The notes under the pieces: generated by a model | Seen by the model: only the letters and a program-made list of their open reading frames with translations | Database searches by the model: none | Told to the model about the DNA's origin: nothing | In this document: positions 54,384-64,000 of the stretch, piece by piece | Layout: each line of letters begins with the position of its first letter | Numbering within the stretch: the stretch's first letter is position 1 | NCBI GenBank assembly: GCA_009731375.1 | Contig: BJOX01000074.1 | Span: 963,473 to 1,027,472 of the forward strand | DNA length: 64,000 nt | DNA from: Paulinella micropora | Lineage: Eukaryota; Cercozoa; Imbricatea; Euglyphida | Direction of reading: 5' to 3' | Position numbers and translations under genes: made by a program

Positions 54384-54449
54384 ACTGACATGTGGAAAAT
54401 AGTATTAACTTTAATAATATAAACTGACATGTGGAAAATTAATACACTT
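54372..54449 (+). repeat. 39-bp tandem duplication at the reverse transcriptase 3' end
   Basis: The unit TTTAATAATATAAACTGACA plus GTGGAAAAT with flank stands twice, 39 bases apart. In the frame of the reverse transcriptase each unit contains one TAA (54381-54383 and 54420-54422). Confidence 0.85.
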
Positions 54450-54664
54450 GACGGTCCACAAGTTATCAATCTCAAAAATAAGTACTATCGGTCAGGTCAA
54501 CAAAAAAATTATAACAATCAGGCCGAGACCACTTCAAGTACTAAATATAAAAAATGAGCAGTTAGACTTTCAAGTTTCGTTTTATTCATTAAAAGGCAAG
54601 AGGCGACCAGCTGTCTTAGTTGACAGCCTGACACTCTGACTTACTAGCTACTGTATATTTTATT

Positions 54665-54815
54665 CAAGGTACGATATTTAATAACCGATAACTGTCCTAA
54701 CGATATGAAGACTGTGGAATACCTAGAGTAGGGACTCCGTAGACTTCAGACCAAGGATAACCGACAGACCGGAACGGTAAGTATTGCCATTATATAGGTG
54801 ACCCGGCATACAACT
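54665..54815 (+). repeat. Dispersed repeat, copy downstream of the reverse transcriptase
   Basis: Reverse-complement match of 16857-17010 (GATAACCGACAGACCGGAA shared). It lies between the reverse transcriptase frames and a poly-A run, so it is likely part of the element's 3' untranslated region. Confidence 0.75.
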
Positions 54816-54859
54816 CTATATACGATCTTTATTATCATGAAAACTATTAATATTTAGTG

Positions 54860-54902
54860 AAAAAAAAAANNNNNNNNNNAAAAAAAAAAAAAAAAAAAAA
54901 AG
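54860..54902 (+). other. Poly-A run around a gap, candidate 3' end of the retroelement
   Basis: Ten A, a ten-base gap and about 22 A follow the repeat. A poly-A tail is what target-primed retroelements leave at their 3' end, but a simple homopolymer is equally possible because of the gap. Confidence 0.4.
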
Positions 54903-54949
54903 ATTTCTTGTAAAATTATTAATAAATCAGACTATTATACGTGCGGCGA

Positions 54950-55370
54950 TGCCGAATCTTCCAAACTGAATCAAACTCGAACTCGAGCCATCCTCTATCA
55001 ATATTACTGCGGCCCCGCATTCAGGTGGCAAACTACCCAAATCTAATCTCATCCTTCTCTACAATCGAAGTGATATGACAGTGCTGAAGCCGTCATTGGC
55101 AAGCTCAGGACAAGACCTTTCCATCGATGTGCTCAGCAATTTTTGCGCAACTCAAGTATCGATTGAGGAAAATGAGTTCAAAGTTGAGCTATATCGTCAC
55201 TGGAATGCACCGCAGTAATAACTTTTCTCTCAAATCGCTAGCCCCACCCGTTTGAAAGCGCAGGACAAGGGCTTTCCAACCACGTGGTCAGGAATCTTTC
55301 CTACCTCAAGTATTGATCGAGAACTATGGATATCAAAGTATCGGTAACTTTACTTCTTGAATGCCGTATG
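54950..55370. repeat. Diverged tandem repeat of about 160 bp
   Basis: CAGGACAAGACCTTTCC at about 55107 and CAGGACAAGGGCTTTCC at about 55261 each lead to a CTCAAGTAT-CGAT segment and then to AAAGT.GAG/ATATCG-like ends. Two diverged units; no coding signal. Confidence 0.55.
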
Positions 55371-55503
55371 TAATATTATTCACAATGGGTGACTGGACTG
55401 TGCCGCGCACGGCGGTCGTACCATGGCGCGGCCGGCCCGTGCGGTCTATTCTTGTTCTTCTTGTTCCCCGTCTGAGACTCGGCCGTCACTGCCCGCATCG
55501 CCT

Positions 55504-55816
55504 ATGCATACATACATGCATATATTACATACATACATGCATGACATACATGCATTACATACATGCATTACATACATACATCACATACATATATCACATA
55601 CATACATCACATGCCATACATACATTACATATACATACCATACCATACATACACGCATGCATGCATCCATGCCATGCCATGTCATGCCATGCCATTGCAT
55701 GCATGCATGCATACATACATACATTACATACATACATACATACATGCATACATGCATACATGCATGCATGCATGCATACATACATACATACATACATACA
55801 TACATACATTACATAA

Positions 55817-55847
<31 letters not shown>

Positions 55848-55860
55848 CATACATACCTCC
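55504..55860. repeat. CATA-family array
   Basis: CATA with CATTACATA and CATGCATG variants. Open frames are repeat translations. Confidence 0.95.
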
Positions 55861-55892
55861 CTCCCTCGCTCCCTCCCTCGCTAGCTAGTCAC

Positions 55893-55946
55893 CTGCCTCT
55901 GTCGCTGGTGCAGCACTCAAGGCCACCACGTCCTCTGCCACTTCGC
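55893..55946 (-). CDS. Minus-strand exon, unknown gene
   Basis: 54 bases between a CTGTTCAG acceptor and a GTGACT donor, reading EVAEDVVALSAAPATEA. Probably a downstream exon of the gene that enters from the right edge. Confidence 0.35.
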
Positions 55947-56189
55947 CTGAACAGAGAATTAAGATAGAAGGTGAATGGATAGATGGATGCATTAGGTTGA
56001 GGTGGATGGGTTGATGGATGGACGGACGGATGGATGTATGGGTGGATGGATGGTTGGTTGGTTGGTTGGATGGATAGACCGACACCTAGTGATCCAGCTA
56101 GATCGAGTTAGATAGCTAGGCTAGCTCTTGCTGGCCACTACGAGTGGAGCTCAAGGGAAGGGAAAGGGGGCGGGGAGGGGTGTTTTGTA

Positions 56190-56240
56190 GGATAAGTAGA
56201 TAAGTAGATAGGTAGGTAGGTAGGTAGGTAGGTAGGTAGG

Positions 56241-56283
<43 letters not shown>

Positions 56284-56320
56284 GTAGGTAGGTAGGTAGG
56301 TAGGTAGGTAGGTAGGTAGG

Positions 56321-56392
<72 letters not shown>

Positions 56393-56417
56393 CAGACAGA
56401 TAGACAGATAGATAGAC

Positions 56418-56451
<34 letters not shown>

Positions 56452-56458
56452 GATAGAT

Positions 56459-56529
<71 letters not shown>

Positions 56530-56688
56530 GATAGATAGATAGATAGATAGATAGATGAATAGATAGATAGATAGATAGATAGATGGATAGATAGATAGAT
56601 AGATGGATGGATGGATGGATGGATGGATACATAGATAGATAGATATAGTTAGATAGATAGATGGATAGATAGATAGATAGATAGATAG

Positions 56689-56724
<36 letters not shown>

Positions 56725-56749
56725 GGATGGATGGATGGATGGATGGATG

Positions 56750-56796
<47 letters not shown>

Positions 56797-56842
56797 TAGA
56801 TAGATAGACAAATAGATAGATAGATTAGATAGATAGATAGAG
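56190..56842. repeat. GATA/GGTA/GACA array
   Basis: Tetranucleotide array with GGAT blocks; flanks the minus-strand exon at 56845. Repeat translations only. Confidence 0.95.
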
Positions 56843-56844
56843 AC

Positions 56845-56955
56845 CATTGGAGCTGACGGGTCTGGGGGAGGGTGGCAGAGGTGTGTTCTGTATGTTGATT
56901 TGGCCTGCGATTGGGGTGTGCGGTGCTGCACCGGACGCGCCAACTTTCCTTTCAG
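56845..56955 (-). CDS. Minus-strand exon, unknown gene
   Basis: 111 bases with a GTATGCAG acceptor and a GTCTCT donor, reading ERKVGASGAAPHTPIAGQIN and then a Pro-rich stretch (TPLPPSPRPVSSN). A diverged echo of its 5' part stands upstream in the intron at about 57010-57072 (APHTPIA against AHTPIAA). Confidence 0.4.
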
Positions 56956-56964
56956 CTGCATACA

Positions 56965-57006
<42 letters not shown>

Positions 57007-57074
57007 CTGCTTTTTGGTTTTGGCAGCGATGGGGGTGTGTGCGCTGTGCCCGAGCACCGCTTTTTTTTTCATAG

Positions 57075-59395
57075 GAAGCAAGGGTAGAGTGGAAAGAGGA
57101 GGAAGGAAGGATAGAGTGGAAAGAGGGGAAGGGTAGAGTGGAAAGAGGAAGGAAGAGTAGAGTGATAAGAGGACGAAGGAAGGGTAGAGAGGAAAGAGGA
57201 GGAAGGAAGGGTAGAGAGAGGGAGGAAGGAAGGGTAGAGTGGTAAGAGGAGGAAGGAAGGGTAGAATGGTAAGAGGAGGAAGGAAGGGTGGAGTGGTAAG
57301 AGGAGGAAGGGTAGAGTGGTAAGAGGACGAAGGAAGGGTAGAGTGGTAAGAGGAGGAAGGAAGGGTAGAGTGGTAAGAGGAGGAAGGAAGGGTAGAGTGG
57401 TAAGAGGAGGAAGGAAGGGTAGAGTGGTAAGAGGAGGAAGGAAGGGTAGAGTGGTAAGAGGAGGAAGGAAGGGTAGAGTGGTAAGAGGAGGAAGGAAGGG
57501 TAGAGTGGTAAGAGGAGGAAGGAAGGGTAGAGTGGTAAGAGGAGGAAGGAAGGGTAGAGTGGTAAGAGGAGGAAGGAAGGGTAGAGTGGTAAGAGGAGGA
57601 AGGAAGGGTAGAGTGGTAAGAGGAGGAAGGAAGGGTAGAGTGGTAAGAGGAGGAAGGAAGGGTAGAGTGGTAAGAGGAGGAAGGAAGGGTAGAGTGGTAA
57701 GAGGAGGAAGGAAGGGTAGAGTGGTAAGAGGAGGAAGGAAGGGTAGAGTGGTAAGAGGAGGAAGGAAGGGTAGAGTGGTAAGAGGAGGAAGGAAGGGTAG
57801 AGTGGTAAGAGGAGGAAGGAAGGGTAGAGTGGTAAGAGGAGGAAGGAAGGGTAGAGTGGTAAGAGGAGGAAGGAAGGGTAGAGTGGTAAGAGGAGGAAGG
57901 AAGGGTAGAGTGGTAAGAGGAGGAAGGAAGGGTAGAGTGGTAAGAGGAGGAAGGAAGGGTAGAGTGGTAAGAGGAGGAAGGAAGGGTAGAGTGGTAAGAG
58001 GAGGAAGGAAGGGTAGAGTGGTAAGAGGAGGAAGGAAGGGTAGAGTGGTAAGAGGAGGAAGGAAGGGTAGAGTGGTAAGAGGAGGAAGGAAGGGTAGAGT
58101 GGTAAGAGGAGGAAGGAAGGGTAGAGTGGTAAGAGGAGGAAGGAAGGGTAGAGTGGTAAGAGGAGGAAGGAAGGGTAGAGTGGTAAGAGGAGGAAGGAAG
58201 GGTAGAGTGGTAAGAGGAGGAAGGAAGGGTAGAGTGGTAAGAGGAGGAAGGAAGGGTAGAGTGGTAAGAGGAGGAAGGAAGGGTAGAGTGGTAAGAGGAG
58301 GAAGGAAGGGTAGAGTGGTAAGAGGAGGAAGGAAGGGTAGAGTGGTAAGAGGAGGAAGGAAGGGTAGAGTGGTAAGAGGAGGAAGGAAGGGTAGAGTGGT
58401 AAGAGGAGGAAGGAAGGGTAGAGTGGTAAGAGGAGGAAGGAAGGGTAGAGTGGTAAGAGGAGGAAGGAAGGGTGGAGTGGTAAGAGGAGGAAGGAAGGGT
58501 AGAGTGGTAAGAGGAGGAAGGAAGGGTAGAGTGGTAAGAGGAGGAAGGAAGGGTAGAGTGGTAAGAGGAGGAAGGAAGGGTAGAGTGGTAAGAGGAGGAA
58601 GGAAGGGTAGAGTGGTAAGAGGAGGAAGGAAGGGTAGAGTGGTAAGAGGAGGAAGGAAGGGTAGAGTGGTAAGAGGAGGAAGGAAGGGTAGAGTGGTAAG
58701 AGGAGGAAGGAAGGGTAGAGTGGTAAGAGGAGGAAGGAAGGGTAGAGTGGTAAGAGGAGGAAGGAAGGGTAGAGTGGTAAGAGGAGGAAGGAAGGGTAGA
58801 GTGGTAAGAGGAGGAAGGAAGGGTAGAGTGGTAAGAGGAGGAAGGAAGGGTAGAGTGGTAAGAGGAGGAAGGAAGGGTAGAGTGGTAAGAGGAGGAAGGA
58901 AGGGTAGAGTGGTAAGAGGAGGAAGGAAGGGTAGAGTGGTAAGAGGAGGAAGGAAGGGTAGAGTGGTAAGAGGAGGAAGGAAGGGTAGAGTGGTAAGAGG
59001 AGGAAGGAAGGGTAGAGTGGTAAGAGGAGGAAGGAAGGGTAGAGTGGTAAGAGGAGGAAGGAAGGGTAGAGTGGTAAGAGGAGGAAGGAAGGGTAGAGTG
59101 GTAAGAGGAGGAAGGAAGGGTAGAGTGGTAAGAGGAGGAAGGAAGGGTGGAGTGGTAAGAGGAGGAAGGGTAGAGTGGTAAGAGGAAGGAAGGGTAGAGT
59201 GGTAAGAGGAAGGAAGGGTGGAGTGGTAAGAAAGGAAGGGTGGAGTGGTAAGAGGAGGAAGGAAGGGTAGAGTGGTAAGAGGAGAAAGGAATGGTAGAGA
59301 GGTAAGAGGAGGAAGGAAGGGTAGAGAGGAAAGAGGAGGAAGGAAGGGTAGAGTGGTAAGAGGAGGAAGGAAGGGTAGAGTGGTAAGAGGAGGTA
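57075..59395. repeat. 27-bp minisatellite, about 85 copies
   Basis: Unit GTAGAGTGGTAAGAGGAGG plus AAGGAAGG, extremely homogeneous from about 57310 to 59180 and degenerate at both ends. Because 27 is divisible by three and the unit has no stop in several frames, uninterrupted frames of up to 865 codons exist on both strands (LTTLPFLPP and RVVRGGRKG repeats). I regard these as by-products of the repeat. Confidence 0.95.
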
Positions 59396-59570
59396 CGGAA
59401 TTTGACAGCGTGCAGCTGCCTAGAGCGTAAGTCGAAATTGTGACCCTGTGCACACACACACACACACACACACGCGCGCGCACAGACAGACACACGTACA
59501 CGCACAGACATACAGACAGACAGACAGACACACACACAATATACACACACAATAGGCAACATAGCAGATC

Positions 59571-60030
59571 GTCTTACACTACGTCACACACTATCAAACG
59601 CATGGCATATGATGTGTGATACACTACGTCAACACACTATCAAACGCTTGGCATATGATGTGTTCTTACACTACGTCACACACTATCAAACGCATGGCAT
59701 ATGATGTGTTCTTACACTACGTCACACACTATCAAACGCTTGGCATATGATGTGTTCTTACACTACGTCACACACTATCAAACGCTTGCCATATGATGTG
59801 TTCTTACACTACGTCACACACTATCAAACGCTTGCCATATGATGTGTTCTTACACTACGTCACACACTATCAAATGCTTGCCATATGATGTGTTCGTACA
59901 CTACGTCACACACTATCAAACGCTAAACGCTGTTGGCATATGATGTGTTCTTACAGTACGTCACACACTATCAAACGCTTGCCATATGATATGTTCTTAC
60001 ACTACGTCACACACTGTCAAACGCTGTTGC
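59571..60030. repeat. 46-bp satellite, about ten copies
   Basis: Unit CTTACACTACGTCACACACT plus ATCAAACGCTTGGCATATGA plus TGTGTT. Copies differ mainly at CGCTTGG/CGCATGG/CGCTTGC. Confidence 0.95.
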
Positions 60031-60046
60031 CAATGCGTGATACCTA

Positions 60047-60049
60047 TAG

Positions 60050-60127
<78 letters not shown>

Positions 60128-60141
60128 GTCTGTCTTGTCTG

Positions 60142-60190
<49 letters not shown>
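60047..60190. repeat. TCTA array
   Basis: Tetranucleotide TCTA/TCTG array directly before the gap. Confidence 0.95.
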
Positions 60191-60227
60191 GCGGGTTTTG
60201 CAGGCATAATAACGCAGGCCCGTCTGC

Positions 60228-61137
60228 NNNNNNNNNNNNNNNNNNNNNNNNNNNNNNNNNNNNNNNNNNNNNNNNNNNNNNNNNNNNNNNNNNNNNNNNN
60301 NNNNNNNNNNNNNNNNNNNNNNNNNNNNNNNNNNNNNNNNNNNNNNNNNNNNNNNNNNNNNNNNNNNNNNNNNNNNNNNNNNNNNNNNNNNNNNNNNNNN
60401 NNNNNNNNNNNNNNNNNNNNNNNNNNNNNNNNNNNNNNNNNNNNNNNNNNNNNNNNNNNNNNNNNNNNNNNNNNNNNNNNNNNNNNNNNNNNNNNNNNNN
60501 NNNNNNNNNNNNNNNNNNNNNNNNNNNNNNNNNNNNNNNNNNNNNNNNNNNNNNNNNNNNNNNNNNNNNNNNNNNNNNNNNNNNNNNNNNNNNNNNNNNN
60601 NNNNNNNNNNNNNNNNNNNNNNNNNNNNNNNNNNNNNNNNNNNNNNNNNNNNNNNNNNNNNNNNNNNNNNNNNNNNNNNNNNNNNNNNNNNNNNNNNNNN
60701 NNNNNNNNNNNNNNNNNNNNNNNNNNNNNNNNNNNNNNNNNNNNNNNNNNNNNNNNNNNNNNNNNNNNNNNNNNNNNNNNNNNNNNNNNNNNNNNNNNNN
60801 NNNNNNNNNNNNNNNNNNNNNNNNNNNNNNNNNNNNNNNNNNNNNNNNNNNNNNNNNNNNNNNNNNNNNNNNNNNNNNNNNNNNNNNNNNNNNNNNNNNN
60901 NNNNNNNNNNNNNNNNNNNNNNNNNNNNNNNNNNNNNNNNNNNNNNNNNNNNNNNNNNNNNNNNNNNNNNNNNNNNNNNNNNNNNNNNNNNNNNNNNNNN
61001 NNNNNNNNNNNNNNNNNNNNNNNNNNNNNNNNNNNNNNNNNNNNNNNNNNNNNNNNNNNNNNNNNNNNNNNNNNNNNNNNNNNNNNNNNNNNNNNNNNNN
61101 NNNNNNNNNNNNNNNNNNNNNNNNNNNNNNNNNNNNN
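60228..61137. other. Sequencing gap of 910 N
   Basis: Largest gap in the window. Exons of the minus-strand gene may be hidden here. Confidence 0.95.
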
Positions 61138-61177
61138 GCGTATGAGATAGAAATAGATAACACTCGGTTCGGAATCA

Positions 61178-61217
<40 letters not shown>

Positions 61218-61222
61218 GCTAC

Positions 61223-61283
61223 CACTCGGTTCTTGATGGCCTGGTTGCGCGCCTCCTCGGGGGGCGACCACCAATTCCACACA
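61223..61283 (-). CDS. Minus-strand exon, unknown gene
   Basis: 61 bases reading VWNWWSPPEEARNQAIKNRV before a GTAGCC donor. Its acceptor region (GTTGCCTGTGGTAGGCAG) is echoed at about 61325-61350, 61540-61560 and 61690-61715 in the neighbouring upstream intron. Confidence 0.45.
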
Positions 61284-61399
61284 CTGCCTACCACAGGCAA
61301 CTGACAAAGCACACAACACAACACCAATGCCACACACTGCCTACCACAGGCAACTGACAAAGCACACAACACAACACAACACACACATGCCATATACAT

Positions 61400-61745
61400 C
61401 AATACATAAATATATATATAAATATATATATATATACATATACATATACATATCCATATACATCCACCTCCACCTCCACCTCTACCTCCACCTCTACCTC
61501 TACCTCTACCTCTACATCTACATCTTCATCTTCATCTCGACCACGGGCAACTGACAGCACGTATACGCAAACATGCCCCAGATAGATATGATAGATAGAT
61601 AGAAGATAGATAAGATAGATACATAGAAGATAGATAAACTTGGTGGATATGATAGATACACAGAAGATAGATATGATAGATAAGATATCACTACCACACA
61701 CTGCCCACCACCGGCAACTTTACTCACCACATACACTCATACGCC

Positions 61746-61778
<33 letters not shown>

Positions 61779-61813
61779 CATACATACATACATACATACA
61801 TACATACACATAC

Positions 61814-61895
<82 letters not shown>

Positions 61896-62015
61896 GATAT
61901 ATATATATATATAATATGCACGTGGTAGATATTATGATAACTGGAAAGAAAGATAGATATGATAGATAGATATCACTACATGCACCGGCAACCACGCGTA
62001 ACTGACACCACACGT

Positions 62016-62059
<44 letters not shown>

Positions 62060-62361
62060 GTAGGTAGGTAGGTAGGTAGGTAGGTAGGTAGGTAGATAGA
62101 TAGATAGATAGATAGATGCACACATGCCATAGAGAGGATGAACATGACAGATACGATAAATATATGTAGTTGGAAGATAAATACAAGGACGACGGAGAAA
62201 GGTATGTATTAACTTGTCGGAGACAAAAGGAATAGATAGGTAGGTAGGTAGGTGGGTAGGTAGGTAGGTAGGTAGGTAGGTAGGTAGAAAGAAAGAAAGA
62301 AAGAAAGAAAGAAGATAGATAGATAGATAGATAGATAGAAAGACGAAAGAAAGAAATATAT

Positions 62362-62408
<47 letters not shown>

Positions 62409-62410
62409 GA
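61400..62410. repeat. TA, CATA, CA, GATA and GAAA arrays
   Basis: Microsatellite intron between minus-strand exons 61223-61283 and 62417-62464: CCACCT and TCTACC blocks, TA tracts near 61410-61450 and 61855-61915, CA near 61817-61852, GATA and GGTA near 62015-62115, GGTA and GAAA near 62230-62400. Confidence 0.9.
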
Positions 62411-62416
62411 AGGTAC

Positions 62417-62464
62417 CATGCGGATGAGGTTGTCTGCGTTGAGCACCTCACCCACCGCCTCATC
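62417..62464 (-). CDS. Minus-strand exon, unknown gene
   Basis: 48 bases in phase 0 between a GATGTAG acceptor and a GTACC donor, reading DEAVGEVLNADNLIRM. Echoes of its first bases (GATGAGGCAGTGGGTGAG) stand upstream at about 62590, 62965, 63185 and 63425. Confidence 0.45.
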
Positions 62465-62519
62465 CTACATCACCACAACATACAACTATATGACATAGCA
62501 TCTTCATGGTAATATCCAT

Positions 62520-62522
62520 GTA

Positions 62523-62594
<72 letters not shown>

Positions 62595-62656
62595 CCTCAT
62601 CCTGCATGCACAACACATCCATTTATATTACATATTATATTATTGTGTTACACATG

Positions 62657-62693
<37 letters not shown>

Positions 62694-62960
62694 CCCCTCC
62701 TTTTTTTTTTTTTTTTTTTTTTTCNNNNNNNNNNTCCTTTCTTCCTTCTTCTTTCTTCTTCCTTTTTCTTCTTCCTTCTTCCTTCCTTCTTCCTCTTTCT
62801 CCTTTCTTTCTTTCTTTCTTTCCTTTCTTTCCTTCTTCCTCTTCCTCTTCTTCTTCTTCTTCTTCTTCTTCTTCTTCTTCTTCTTCTTCTTCTTCTTCTT
62901 CTTCTTCTCCCTCCTCCTTCTCCTCCTCCTTCTTCTTCTCTTCTTCTTCTTCATCTCACC
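62520..62960. repeat. CT, CA, poly-T and CTT tracts
   Basis: CT (62527-62571), CA (62571-62594), poly-T with a 10-base gap (62661-62734), CTTT and CTT (62735-62950). Intron of the minus-strand gene. Confidence 0.9.
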
Positions 62961-63325
62961 CACTGCCTCATCCTGCATCATGCACATCACACGCATTTAC
63001 ATTTATATTACAAATATTGTATCATACATATAGCTTTTTTTTTTTTTTTTACCTCACCATGCCACACGCAGAGAACATACAATCATACATTATACTCTTA
63101 TCGTATCACACATAAAGCTGAACATGCAGTTAAATGACATTCTCTTATTGTATCATACATCAAGCCTTTCTCACCTATTGCCTCATTCTGCGTGCAGAAA
63201 ACATACACGCACAGTATGTTTTACATTGTCTTACTGTATTATATATATACGGAGCAGTACTATTTTATCGGCCACCTCAACAAAATGTGGTCAGGTTACC
63301 GATAAAACGACGTATTCGGCGCGCC

Positions 63326-63384
63326 AAGTTTGACTTGTTTTGCGGGCTCGCCGGCCCGGCTCGCCCGCAAAACACGTCGAACTT
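63326..63384. repeat. GC-rich hairpin (palindrome)
   Basis: 59 bases; left arm AAGTTTGACTTGTTTTGCGG pairs with right arm CCGCAAAACACGTCGAACTT, with about 27 paired positions and almost no loop. Sits in the intron of the minus-strand gene. Confidence 0.9.
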
Positions 63385-63567
63385 GTGGCTAGCCGCATAA
63401 TATACTATTCTCCCCTCACCCACTGCCTCATACATGTATGCATGTTACATAGGAATGCTATATCTGTGTGTATGTAGGAAATACATACAGGTAAAAACTA
63501 CCATAGATTACACACACTATGTATGCATTTATAACGTATGTATAAGAGTTGTACTACACCGCCCGGA

Positions 63568-63655
63568 ATATCGGTTTTCTGGTGCCACTTGCTGGGGTTT
63601 ACGGCCTGAAAAGCCTGGTGGTGCCACTTGCTGGGGTTTGCGGCCTGAAAAGCCT
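63568..63655. repeat. 39-bp tandem duplication
   Basis: TGGTGCCACTTGCTGGGGTT plus the following 19 bases stand twice in tandem (about 63573-63611 and 63620-63655). Confidence 0.8.
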
Positions 63656-63678
63656 GGTCTGCGGTGGCACTTTCACAC

Positions 63679-63771
63679 CGAACAACCGAACTTTGGGGTG
63701 GTGTAGAAGAACTGGTGAGCAAAAGAGACCTGCAACTTTTGCTGCGCCTCCTCTATCCCTCTTGTAATCAC
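63679..63771 (-). CDS. Minus-strand exon, unknown gene
   Basis: 93 bases, phase 0 at both ends, between a GTCTGCAG acceptor and a GTGTGA donor, reading VITRGIEEAQQKLQVSFAHQ and FFYTTPKFGCS. Joins in phase to the exon at 63956 upstream and to 62417-62464 downstream. Family not recognised. Confidence 0.5.
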
Positions 63772-63955
63772 CTGCAGACATAATACATTGTAGGTATGTC
63801 TTGTTCCATGCCTTCTGAACATTCTACCTTGCACGTCTGTCTTAATGTCTGTTTGTATGTACGTATGCAAGCTTGTCATTTATGTCCAGTGACCTCTTTC
63901 AAGTCTTGTTGTGTCTGTATGTACGTAGGTAAGCTTGTAATTTATATATGGTGAC

Positions 63956-64000
63956 CTCTTTCAAGTCTTGTTGAACTCCTTCTGGGAATTCCACCTTGCC
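63956..64000 (-). CDS. Minus-strand exon, cut by the window edge
   Basis: Reads GKVEFPEGVQQDLKE before a GTCACC donor. Partial echoes of its end lie downstream at about 63886-63910 and 63800-63835. The gene continues beyond 64000. Confidence 0.45.

Noticed and set aside
56965-59562. Frames of 865, 827 and 621 codons
   Set aside because: All are the 27-bp minisatellite read in stop-free frames; no unique domain is attached.
57075-60030. CRISPR-like array
   Set aside because: Units are contiguous without unique spacers, and the context is a eukaryotic nuclear genome.
63679-63771. SecA-like helix because of the I-E-x-A-Q-x-K-x pattern
   Set aside because: The residues after the pattern do not follow the SecA family and the match is too short; left unassigned.

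Overview
This is a eukaryotic nuclear window. Genes are split into short exons with GT..AG introns (one GC..AG candidate), the space between is saturated with microsatellites, and sixteen runs of N (ten to about 900 bases) interrupt the scaffold. I see no rRNA, tRNA, operon or CRISPR. Domain content (pentatricopeptide repeats joined to a tRNA-methyltransferase-like domain; an EGF/discoidin/REJ/GPS receptor; a ParB-plus-methyltransferase gene; a reverse transcriptase element) fits a unicellular alga or alga-derived protist with a complex plastid. The taxon cannot be fixed from the window alone.

Layout. 1-7.2 kb is GATA, CATA and AGT/ACT arrays with no convincing gene. About 7.4-16.1 kb (+) is a PPR protein with a TrmB-like tRNA (guanine-N7) methyltransferase domain and an acidic tail, its exons separated by swollen microsatellite introns that contain copies of the neighbouring exon edges. 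17.5-18.3 kb (-) is an intronless unknown ORF with one in-frame stop. 19.4-41.1 kb (+) is a large cell-surface receptor gene: four tandem copies of a Cys-rich exon + three-exon F5/8C domain + EGF unit, further Cys-rich modules, then REJ, GPS and membrane segments. 41.1-42.0 kb is a direct repeat with a GC-rich hairpin. 42.3-43.9 kb (-) and 44.2-51.1 kb (+) are two divergent genes; the second carries ParB-like and DNA-methyltransferase-like domains. 51.3-54.9 kb (+) is a broken reverse transcriptase element. 55.9-64 kb holds small (-) exons of a gene entering from the right, embedded in a 27-bp minisatellite, a 46-bp satellite and microsatellites.

Three cross-cutting observations matter most. 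(1) Introns of the 42-51 kb gene pair carry a family of about 54-bp elements ending in CAACAGAA/TTCTGTTG around an AT-rich core, in both orientations; in two introns the element makes up more than half or most of the intron, and in one its end is the splice acceptor. These look like introner-type elements. (2) Interruptions inside otherwise coherent coding sequence are nearly all TAA or TAG, almost never TGA; reassigned UAR codons are one explanation, nonsense decay the other. (3) Many one-base frameshifts sit in short homopolymers and probably reflect consensus errors, so every gene model here is provisional.
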